Part shown: one piece after another, positions 57,782 to 64,000 of the stretch
How the letters are laid out: each line of letters starts with the position of its first letter
Numbering within the stretch: position 1 is the first letter of the stretch
DNA from: Psychrobacter sp. FDAARGOS_221
GTDB lineage: Bacteria; Pseudomonadota; Gammaproteobacteria; Pseudomonadales; Moraxellaceae
NCBI RefSeq assembly: GCF_002313155.2
Contig: NZ_NWFK02000001.1
Span: 1,178,001 to 1,242,000 of the forward strand
Direction of reading: 5' to 3'
DNA: 64,000 bases
Made by a program: the position numbers and the translations under genes
Notes under the pieces: model-generated
What the model was told of the DNA's origin: nothing
The model's input: only the letters and a program-made list of their open reading frames with translations
Databases searched by the model: none

Positions 57782-58423
57782 TTATTTAGAATACAATTCA
57801 ACGATTAAGCTTTCGGTGATTTCTGCAGGTAGATCAATACGATCTGGCGCTTGCTTAAATGTACCTTGCATTTTGCTATGATCAACATCTAACCACTCAG
57901 GGATACCGCGTTGAGTAGCTAATTCAATAGCATTCTTAATACGTAACTGTTCTTTCGCTTTTTCATGGATAGCGATAACATCACCATCTTGAACTTGGAT
58001 AGATGGAATGTTCACACGAACAAACTCATCACGACCAGCTCTTTTTAGCATAACGGCACGATGGCTGACTAACTGACGTGCTTCAGCACGAGTTGAGCCA
58101 AAGCCCATACGATAAACAACGTTATCTAAACGGCGCTCTAGCATTTGCAATAGGTTTTCACCAGTTGCACCGCGAGCACGTGCAGATTCTTTATAGTAGT
58201 TAGCAAACTGACGCTCTAATACGCCATACATACGCTTAACTTTTTGTTTTTCACGTAGCTGTAATGAGTATTCAGACGCTTTGTTGCGTGTATTGCCATG
58301 CTGACCAGGTACGCGACCTGCTTTTTTAGTTTTAACGTCATAAGGTTTAACACCTGATTTTAATTGTAAATCAGTACCTTCACGACGCGACAACTTTAAT
58401 TTTGGACCTATATAACGGGCCAT
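57782..58423 (-). CDS. rpsD: 30S ribosomal protein S4
   Basis: S4, 213 residues, an early assembly protein and the usual autoregulator of the alpha operon. It has the [28 protein letters not shown]4 domain. The N-terminal part lacks the zinc-ribbon cysteines of some bacteria (C-minus form) and is slightly longer than E. coli S4 (206). Confidence 0.98.
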   Translation of the reverse strand: MARYIGPKLKLSRREGTDLQLKSGVKPYDVKTKKAGRVPGQHGNTRNKASEYSLQLREKQKVKRMYGVLERQFANYYKESARARGATGENLLQMLERRLDNVVYRMGFGSTRAEARQLVSHRAVMLKRAGRDEFVRVNIPSIQVQDGDVIAIHEKAKEQLRIKNAIELATQRGIPEWLDVDHSKMQGTFKQAPDRIDLPAEITESLIVELYSK

Positions 58424-58464
58424 GCTTGTGTCTCCTTGAGTTACGTCTTAATAGTAACTTGTAA

Positions 58465-58528
58465 CGGTAGTTTCGTCTTAATTCACACACCGTACTACCG
58501 CTATATAATTAAATAGGGTTATATAGCG
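58465..58528 (-). promoter_or_regulatory. tandem hairpins in the rpsK-rpsD spacer
   Basis: CGCTATATAA (58499-58508) pairs perfectly over 10 bp with TTATATAGCG (58519-58528). CGGTAGT (58465-58471) pairs with ACTACCG (58494-58500), and the two share bases 58499-58500, so they partly compete. The gap is 124 bases; in E. coli it is much shorter. Confidence 0.6.
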
Positions 58529-58547
58529 ACATATACGGCAACAATAG

Positions 58548-58940
58548 TTATACGCGACGCTTTTTAGGCGGACGGCAACCGTTGTGTGGGATTGGGGTTA
58601 CATCAGATATGCTGTTAATTTTATAACCTAATGCACCTAAGGCTCTTACCGCAGACTCACGACCCGGTCCTGGACCTTTAACCAGAACATCGACATTCTT
58701 AACACCATAAGTTTCTTGAGCTGCTTTACCAGCAACTTCTGCTGCAACCTGAGCTGCGAATGGTGTTGATTTACGTGAACCACGGAAGCCTTGTCCACCT
58801 GAGGTGGCCCAAGCCAATGCATTACCTTGACGATCAGTAATCGTTACAATGGTGTTATTAAAAGACGCATGAATGTGGGCTACGCCCTCGGATACCGAAC
58901 GACGTGCCGTTTTTTTACGACCACGGGTGTCTTTTGCCAT
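58548..58940 (-). CDS. rpsK: 30S ribosomal protein S11
   Basis: S11, 130 residues. It has [44 protein letters not shown] and the [15 protein letters not shown]-terminus. Its position between rpsM and rpsD is standard. Confidence 0.99.
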   Translation of the reverse strand: MAKDTRGRKKTARRSVSEGVAHIHASFNNTIVTITDRQGNALAWATSGGQGFRGSRKSTPFAAQVAAEVAGKAAQETYGVKNVDVLVKGPGPGRESAVRALGALGYKINSISDVTPIPHNGCRPPKKRRV

Positions 58941-58960
58941 CTTTTAGCTTCCTAAGTTAA

Positions 58961-59317
58961 TTATCTTTTAATTGAACGAATCGGACCCTTACGAGTACGA
59001 GCGTTATTCTTCGTGTTTTGACCTCTTACAGGTAAGTTACGACGGTGGCGAATACCACGGTAACAACCTAAGTCGACCAAACGTTTAATATTCATTGAAA
59101 CTTCACGACGAAGGTCACCTTCAACCATGTAGTTACCAATTTGTGCACGGATAGCATCAAGCTGCGTGTCATCTAATTGACTGATTTTAGTCGTAGGCTC
59201 AATACCAACCGCTTCTAAGATTTGCTTAGCGGTAGTACGACCAATACCAAAAATATAAGTCAATGAAATCACTGCATGCTTGTTATCCGGGATGTTGACG
59301 CCGGCAATACGAGCCAT
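58961..59317 (-). CDS. rpsM: 30S ribosomal protein S13
   Basis: S13, 118 residues, starting [26 protein letters not shown], with the [25 protein letters not shown] tail. First gene of the alpha operon. A GGAGAG site precedes the ATG. Confidence 0.99.
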   Translation of the reverse strand: MARIAGVNIPDNKHAVISLTYIFGIGRTTAKQILEAVGIEPTTKISQLDDTQLDAIRAQIGNYMVEGDLRREVSMNIKRLVDLGCYRGIRHRRNLPVRGQNTKNNARTRKGPIRSIKR

Positions 59318-59571
59318 TGATTTCTCTCCAGTTATGAAAAATGAGCCTAACTGACCTTATATATCGCTGATTAACAATAGTCAGAACTTAATCAAAATAT
59401 TGCTAACGACCTTTGGTCTTAGACTTATGTTTCAGATTTTGCCATTTGCATTAATAGTTAAACTAGTTTACAAACGACGGCAAGTGGCGGATGATAACTC
59501 ATCCGCCTTAATAATTCAAGTATAACCTTAAAATTTGTTGCTAAAAATTACATTTAGCACAAATTTAAAAA
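59318..59571 (-). promoter_or_regulatory. rpmJ-rpsM spacer, possible alpha-operon leader
   Basis: A 254-base gap. It holds a 9-bp hairpin GGCGGATGA/TCATCCGCC (59486-59507), an AT-rich hairpin of about 13 bp just after rpmJ (59530-59566), and GACC-AAA-GGTC (59408-59418). In E. coli this spacer holds the alpha promoter and the S4-binding leader pseudoknot; a like function is inference. Confidence 0.45.
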
Positions 59572-59688
59572 TTAACCTTGACGCTGTTTATGACGTGGTT
59601 CTGCTTTGCAGATAACATGTACTTTACCTTTACGGCGTACAACTTTGCAGCTACCACAGATCTTTTTTACAGATGCTTGAACTTTCAT
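59572..59688 (-). CDS. rpmJ: 50S ribosomal protein L36
   Basis: A 38-residue L36 read directly from the sequence: it starts [14 protein letters not shown] and ends [10 protein letters not shown]. Zinc-ribbon ligands Cys11, Cys14, Cys27 and His33 are all present. It lies 43 bases after secY, as in other gammaproteobacteria. Confidence 0.97.
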   Translation of the reverse strand: MKVQASVKKICGSCKVVRRKGKVHVICKAEPRHKQRQG

Positions 59689-59731
59689 AATATTCTCCTG
59701 TTGAGCAGACACTAATTGATAAGCGTTAAAC

Positions 59732-61063
59732 CTATTTAATCAACGTCTGATCATGATATTGATGTGTCATTAAGTGAGCCTGCAACTGGGATATGAAGTC
59801 CATTACTACGACTACCATAATTAACAGTGAGGTTCCACCTAAATGGAAAGGTATGCCAAATGAAGACTGTAATAGCATCGGCATTAAACAGATCACTGTC
59901 ATATAAATAGCACCAATAAATGTAAGGCGATTTAATACATGATCTAAATAACGCTGTGTTTGTAATCCTGGTCTAATACCTGGGATATAAGCACCACTAC
60001 GCTTCAAGTTCTCTGCTACTTCACGCGGACTAAATACTAACGCGGTATAAAAATAACAGAAGAAAATAATCATCGCACCGAACAACACAAGATAAAGTGG
60101 TTGGCCTGGTGCCAAAACTAGTGACATTGTTTGTAAGAATTGCTCCCACATGCTTGGATCTGCGGAACTACCTACCCACTGACCTAAACTGGCTGGAAAC
60201 ATCAACAAAGCACTGGCAAAAATGGCAGGAATAACCCCAGCCATGTTAATTTTTAGCGGCAAATGCGATTGTTGGTTGGCATAAACCTTACGCCCTAGTT
60301 GCTGTTTTTGTGCATAGTTGACTGGAATACGACGTTGCGCTCTTTCAATAAACACAATACCTGCAGTCACTGCGATACCTAACACAGCAAATATCAACAG
60401 GATAATCAAACTTTGAGGGTTGGTCTTAACCATCTCAAATGATTGACCTAACATGCTTGGGACGCTAGAAACAATACTGGCAAAAATCAGCATTGAAATC
60501 CCGTTACCAACACCGCGCTCTGTAATTTGCTCGCCTAGCCACATCAAGAACATGGCACCTGCTACAAGCGAACTTACAGCAGGAATGTAAAATGTTAGCC
60601 CTGATGACAGGGTTAGGTTTTGACTGATTAATCCAGTACACATAAATATGGCTTGGATAGATGCCAAAAAGAGAGTGCCTTGGCGCGTATACTTATTCAG
60701 TTTACGACGACCCGCCTCACCCTCTTTTTTTAGTGCTTCTAATGATGGCAATACTGCAGACATCATTTGCACAATAATCGAAGCAGAGATGTACGGCATA
60801 ATACCGAGTGCCATGATAGACATTCGCTCTAATGCACCACCTGAGAACATGTTAAACATACTCAGGATGGTGTTTTCATTACGCGAGAACAGCTCTGCTA
60901 AGCTGACTGGATTAATCCCAGGTACAGGAATATGTGAACCCAAACGGTAAACAACCAACGCCCCTATTAAAAACAATAAGCGATTCCAAAGCTCATCATA
61001 CTTACGAATAAAGACGAGTGGATTCAATGGAATAGCAGAGGTAGGGCCAGATTGCTTAGCCAT
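59732..61063 (-). CDS. secY: preprotein translocase subunit SecY
   Basis: SecY, the 443-residue channel-forming subunit of the Sec translocase, with ten membrane segments. It starts with [23 protein letters not shown], and has [15 protein letters not shown], the [15 protein letters not shown] loop, and [15 protein letters not shown] near the end. It is 5 bases after rplO. Confidence 0.99.
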   Translation of the reverse strand: MAKQSGPTSAIPLNPLVFIRKYDELWNRLLFLIGALVVYRLGSHIPVPGINPVSLAELFSRNENTILSMFNMFSGGALERMSIMALGIMPYISASIIVQMMSAVLPSLEALKKEGEAGRRKLNKYTRQGTLFLASIQAIFMCTGLISQNLTLSSGLTFYIPAVSSLVAGAMFLMWLGEQITERGVGNGISMLIFASIVSSVPSMLGQSFEMVKTNPQSLIILLIFAVLGIAVTAGIVFIERAQRRIPVNYAQKQQLGRKVYANQQSHLPLKINMAGVIPAIFASALLMFPASLGQWVGSSADPSMWEQFLQTMSLVLAPGQPLYLVLFGAMIIFFCYFYTALVFSPREVAENLKRSGAYIPGIRPGLQTQRYLDHVLNRLTFIGAIYMTVICLMPMLLQSSFGIPFHLGGTSLLIMVVVVMDFISQLQAHLMTHQYHDQTLIK

Positions 61064-61068
61064 TTAAA

Positions 61069-61518
61069 TTACTCCTGTGTTTCCTCAACTGTGCCGCCAG
61101 CAGCTTCAATAGCAGCTTTAGCACCTTTGGTCACTTTAACACCTTTAAATGTATAAGCTTTCTTAATCTCGCCAGATAAGATGATACGCGCACGTTTCAT
61201 GTCATGACGGATAATGTTTGCAGCTTTTAGCGTTTCAATGCTAACAACGTCGCCATCAATCTTGTTTAATTCTGATAGACGTACTTCAGCCGTTGTTAAT
61301 GCCATTTGACTGGTAAAACCAAACTTAGGCACGCGACGGAATAAAGGCATTTGACCACCTTCAAATCCACGACGGATGCTTGATCCTGAGCGTGATTTTT
61401 GACCTTTAACACCACGGCCACCTGTTTTACCAAGACCTGAACCAATACCACGGCCTTTACGATGTGCTGTTTTTTTAGCACCGATGCCTGGTGATAATTC
61501 GTTTAACTTAAGTCCCAT
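61069..61518 (-). CDS. rplO: 50S ribosomal protein L15
   Basis: L15, 149 residues: [40 protein letters not shown] is typical. Its start codon overlaps the rpmD stop by one base, so translation is probably coupled. Confidence 0.98.
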   Translation of the reverse strand: MGLKLNELSPGIGAKKTAHRKGRGIGSGLGKTGGRGVKGQKSRSGSSIRRGFEGGQMPLFRRVPKFGFTSQMALTTAEVRLSELNKIDGDVVSIETLKAANIIRHDMKRARIILSGEIKKAYTFKGVKVTKGAKAAIEAAGGTVEETQE

Positions 61519-61697
61519 TACGCTTCCTCCACTTTAACCATGTAATTGATGCGATTCACCATTCCACGGGTTGAAGGCGTGTCTTCAACTTCAACTGTGT
61601 GTCCAATACGGCGTAAACCAAGGCCTTTAAGACATGCTTTATGGCTCTTGAGGCGATGGGCACCAGATTTAATTTGAGTAACTTTCATTGTTTTCAT
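61518..61697 (-). CDS. rpmD: 50S ribosomal protein L30
   Basis: L30, 59 residues from ATG 61697, chosen because a GGTGAG site lies 5 bases upstream; a second ATG at 61688 would give 56 residues. The sequence contains [19 protein letters not shown] and the [12 protein letters not shown] ending, matching L30. Confidence 0.95.
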   Translation of the reverse strand: MKTMKVTQIKSGAHRLKSHKACLKGLGLRRIGHTVEVEDTPSTRGMVNRINYMVKVEEA

Positions 61698-61731
61698 CGT
61701 AACTCACCTACTATATATTCTAAAAAAATGG

Positions 61732-62229
61732 TTAGCCCAAGATTTCGTCTACAGATTTACCACGTTTTGCAGCCGCCTTTTCAGGTGACGACATATCACG
61801 TAAACCATTGAATGTTGCACGAACTACGTTAGTTGGGTTTGTTGAACCGTAACACTTAGTTAATACGTCTTCAACACCAGCTGATTCTAGTACCGCACGT
61901 ACAGCACCACCGGCAATTACACCAGTACCTTCGTTAGCAGGCTGCATGTATACTTTACTAGCACCATGACGAGCTACGATTGGATGTTGTAAGGTAACAC
62001 CATCAAGATCAACTGTGATCATATTACGTTTAGCAGCTTCAAGTGCTTTTTGGATTGCAGCTGGCACTTCACGAGCTTTACCACGTCCAAAACCAACACG
62101 GCCATTACCATCACCAACAACTGTTAATGCGGTGAATGAGAAAATACGACCACCTTTTACTACTTTCGATACACGGTCAACAGAAACTAACTTTTCTACT
62201 AAACCGTCATTTTGTTCTACTTTAGCCAT
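61732..62229 (-). CDS. rpsE: 30S ribosomal protein S5
   Basis: S5, 165 residues, with [30 protein letters not shown] and the ERGK..EILG style C-terminus ([11 protein letters not shown]). It starts 2 bases after the rplR stop. Length is normal. Confidence 0.99.
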   Translation of the reverse strand: MAKVEQNDGLVEKLVSVDRVSKVVKGGRIFSFTALTVVGDGNGRVGFGRGKAREVPAAIQKALEAAKRNMITVDLDGVTLQHPIVARHGASKVYMQPANEGTGVIAGGAVRAVLESAGVEDVLTKCYGSTNPTNVVRATFNGLRDMSSPEKAAAKRGKSVDEILG

Positions 62230-62231
62230 GA

Positions 62232-62582
62232 TTAAAACTCCAATCCATTTTCACGAGCGGCTTCTGCTAATGCTTTAACACGACCGTGATATTTAAAACC
62301 ACTACGGTCGAAAGCGACTTTAGTGATGCCAGCAGATTTTCCACGTTCAGCGATAAGTTGACCTACAGCTTTTGCAGCTTCAACGTTACCAGTAGCGCCA
62401 GAGCGTAAAGTGCTGTCAAGCGTTGATGCTTGAGCCAATACTTCTCCGCCAGTTGGAGAAATGATCTGAGCATAAATATGGCGTGGAGTACGGTTAACTA
62501 CTAACCGATGCACACCCAAGTAGCGGATGTGGGCACGTGTTTTTTTAGCTCGACGTAAGCGAGCAGCTTTTTTATCAAACAT
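62232..62582 (-). CDS. rplR: 50S ribosomal protein L18
   Basis: L18, 116 residues: [33 protein letters not shown] and [27 protein letters not shown] are typical. 11 bases after rplF. Confidence 0.99.
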   Translation of the reverse strand: MFDKKAARLRRAKKTRAHIRYLGVHRLVVNRTPRHIYAQIISPTGGEVLAQASTLDSTLRSGATGNVEAAKAVGQLIAERGKSAGITKVAFDRSGFKYHGRVKALAEAARENGLEF

Positions 62583-62593
62583 GTCATTTCACC

Positions 62594-63127
62594 TTATTTT
62601 TTCTTAGCTTCTTTACGAACCACATGCTCGTCACTATAACGAATACCTTTACCTTTATATGGCTCAGGCGGACGATATCCACGGATTTTCGCAGCAGCTT
62701 GACCCAAAGCCTGCTTATCGTTAGATTTTAAAACGATTTCAGTTTGGCTTGGAGTTTCGGCAGTAACGCCTTCTGGAAGTGTATATTCAACTGGATGTGA
62801 GTAACCAACGTGTAGGGTTACTTTGTTACCAGCAACTTGTGCACGGTAACCAACACCAATCAGTTGTAATTTTCTTTCGAAGCCTTCAGAAACACCGATA
62901 ACAAAGTTGTTCAAAGTAGAACGCATTGTACCAGTGTGCATCCAAGCATCTTTTGAGTCAGAAACAGGTGATAAGATCAGTTGATCATCTTCTTGTTTTA
63001 GCTCGACCAAATCATGCAGGCGTAAAGACATCGTACCTTTGCTGCCTTTAACTTCAACCTGCTGACCGTTCAAAGTAACACTTACGCCCTTAGGCAGTGC
63101 TACTGGGGCTTTAGCCACACGAGACAT
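62594..63127 (-). CDS. rplF: 50S ribosomal protein L6
   Basis: L6, 177 residues from the ATG at 63127 ([15 protein letters not shown]), the normal family start and length; an AAGGAA site lies 7 bases upstream. A longer in-frame extension to 63163 is not conserved. The C-terminal [17 protein letters not shown] loop ([26 protein letters not shown]) is present. A 251-base gap separates it from rpsH, unusual for this operon. Confidence 0.98.
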   Translation of the reverse strand: MSRVAKAPVALPKGVSVTLNGQQVEVKGSKGTMSLRLHDLVELKQEDDQLILSPVSDSKDAWMHTGTMRSTLNNFVIGVSEGFERKLQLIGVGYRAQVAGNKVTLHVGYSHPVEYTLPEGVTAETPSQTEIVLKSNDKQALGQAAAKIRGYRPPEPYKGKGIRYSDEHVVRKEAKKK

Positions 63128-63180
63128 AGGGTAGTTCCTTAATAAGATAAATCTTAATAACAAATAAATAACGAATGATT

Positions 63181-63286
63181 ATGAAAAAATTAACAGGCAC
63201 TAGGCCTGTTAATTTAAATAATCAGCTCTATATTACTCAAGCTTTTTATTACTATACCACTCAGTGGTCATAGGCCTAAATAAAGG
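63181..63286 (-). ncRNA. possible small RNA or attenuated leader in the spc operon
   Basis: A perfect TATAAT box on the reverse strand at 63292-63297 lies about 75 bases before a strong intrinsic terminator (63187-63215). Transcription starting near 63285 and stopping near 63181 would give an RNA of about 105 nt. It would include a 13-base palindrome (ACCACTCAGTGGT, 63256-63268). No protein frame fits. This is inference from elements only. Confidence 0.3.
63184..63215 (-). terminator. intrinsic terminator between rpsH and rplF
   Basis: On the reverse strand AAATTAACAGGC and GCCTGTTAATTT form a perfect 12-bp stem around CTAGT, followed by a run of T (TTTTTTC). It is well-formed and sits inside the spc operon, 60 bases before rplF. 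Confidence 0.85.
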
Positions 63287-63291
63287 CGCCT

Positions 63292-63297
63292 ATTATA
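63292..63297 (-). promoter_or_regulatory. TATAAT box in the rpsH-rplF spacer
   Basis: Perfect -10 hexamer on the reverse strand within CAGTTATAATAGG. The -35 at 17 bases (TTTTTA) is weak, so its strength is uncertain. Confidence 0.4.
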
Positions 63298-63378
63298 ACT
63301 GATAATTAAGGTATTAAAAAGTTAAATAATACAAATATTGGTTTAGTGGTTAACTAATTAAACTAAATTTAATTAATA

Positions 63379-63777
63379 TTAAGCCACAAATGCGATGATT
63401 TCGCCGCCAATACCAGCTTTACGTGCAGCACGATCACTCATGATACCCTGGCTAGTAGAAACGATTGCAACGCCTAAACCTTGCTGAACCGATGGGATTG
63501 TGTCTTTACCGCGGTATTGACGTAATCCTGGACGGCTATAGCGTTTTAGTACTTCAATAACAGGCTTGCCTTCGAAGTATTTTAATTCAATGCTTAATGT
63601 CGCTTTGCCATTGGCTTCATCTGTAACTTCTGCTGAAGCGATGTAACCTTCGTCTACTAGTAAGTCAGCAATTGATTTACGTAGTTTTGAACTTGGCATA
63701 GACACTGAAACTTTACGTGCCATTTGTGCGTTACGGATACGGGTTAGCATATCAGCAACTGTATCTTGCATACTCAT
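63379..63777 (-). CDS. rpsH: 30S ribosomal protein S8
   Basis: S8, 132 residues, [20 protein letters not shown] and the ending [26 protein letters not shown]. Standard position after rpsN, 12 bases apart. Confidence 0.99.
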   Translation of the reverse strand: MSMQDTVADMLTRIRNAQMARKVSVSMPSSKLRKSIADLLVDEGYIASAEVTDEANGKATLSIELKYFEGKPVIEVLKRYSRPGLRQYRGKDTIPSVQQGLGVAIVSTSQGIMSDRAARKAGIGGEIIAFVA

Positions 63778-63789
63778 AGTATTACTCCC

Positions 63790-64000
63790 TTACCAACTAG
63801 CTTTACGAACGCCTGGAACATCACCCTGCATTACGCGCTCGCGTAAAATGTTACGTGATAGACCAAACTTACGGAAGTAACCATGAGGACGGCCAGTAAC
63901 ACCACAACGGTTACGTAGTCTTACTGGAGACGAGTTACGTGGCAGTGCTTGAAGTTCAAGAATGGCGTCCATTCTTTCTTCGTCACTTGCGTTAATGTCA
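63790..64000 (-). CDS. rpsN: 30S ribosomal protein S14, partial
   Basis: The C-terminal 69 codons of S14; the gene runs off the right edge. It reads through to the edge in frame: [19 protein letters not shown], then [31 protein letters not shown] and VPGVRKASW. The zinc-free form is suggested by the single Cys. Confidence 0.97.
   Translation of the reverse strand, partial: DINASDEERMDAILELQALPRNSSPVRLRNRCGVTGRPHGYFRKFGLSRNILRERVMQGDVPGVRKASW

Overview
The window is a core-genome segment of a gammaproteobacterium. The gene content, the glutamine-rich and acidic proteins, the spaced-out AT-rich intergenic regions and the RNase E and FadE architectures all fit Moraxellaceae, most likely Psychrobacter. 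That assignment is inference from sequence style and gene order, not from a database search. I see no insertion sequence, prophage, CRISPR array, rRNA or tRNA gene. Nearly every convergent or operon-end junction carries a perfect GC-rich hairpin with T-runs.

Layout. 1-5 kb: a BON-domain lipoprotein cut by the left edge, YraN, divergent RsmI, a small lipoprotein with a domain resembling those linked to type VI secretion, an AlkA-type glycosylase, a secreted unknown and a TSUP transporter. 5-16 kb: NfsA-like nitroreductase, CoaBC, a GNAT acetyltransferase, RadC, FadE, an M23 peptidase, a cytochrome c lipoprotein, then divergent epmB and efp. 16-22 kb: two unknown envelope proteins, then a reverse-strand run rluC, HAD phosphatase, ubiA, DUF4112. 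22-27 kb: a 1.07-kb leader region followed by a very long rne. 27-32 kb: DUF808 protein, a lipoprotein, and a RidA, amino-acid dehydrogenase, LysE-type exporter group. 32-41 kb: ligA, zipA and smc, with a short-chain dehydrogenase of opposite orientation between ligA and zipA. 41-50 kb: DUF4298 protein, birA, two Nudix hydrolases, a DUF4124-like protein, an APC permease, nnrDE, queG and kbp. 50-56 kb: acpP, fabG, fabD, rpmF, yceD, then divergent epmC and a Sua5/YciO protein. 56-64 kb: the alpha and spc ribosomal operons on the reverse strand, from rplQ back to rpsN, which is cut by the right edge.

How the genes work together. Translation dominates: ribosomal proteins, RNA polymerase alpha, SecY, rRNA-modifying enzymes (RsmI, RluC), tRNA enzymes (QueG, Sua5/YciO), and EF-P with two of its modification enzymes (EpmB and EpmC). 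RNase E supplies RNA turnover. Fatty acid synthesis (AcpP, FabG, FabD) and degradation (FadE) are both present, as are CoA synthesis (CoaBC) and probable CoA hydrolysis. SMC, ZipA and LigA cover chromosome organisation, division and replication.

The least explained material is mostly non-coding: a structured rne leader with a hairpin over the ribosome binding site, a promoter-plus-terminator unit inside the spc operon between rpsH and rplF, hairpins in the rpsK-rpsD and rpmJ-rpsM spacers, and short tandem repeats. I found no clearly novel defence or biosynthetic system.
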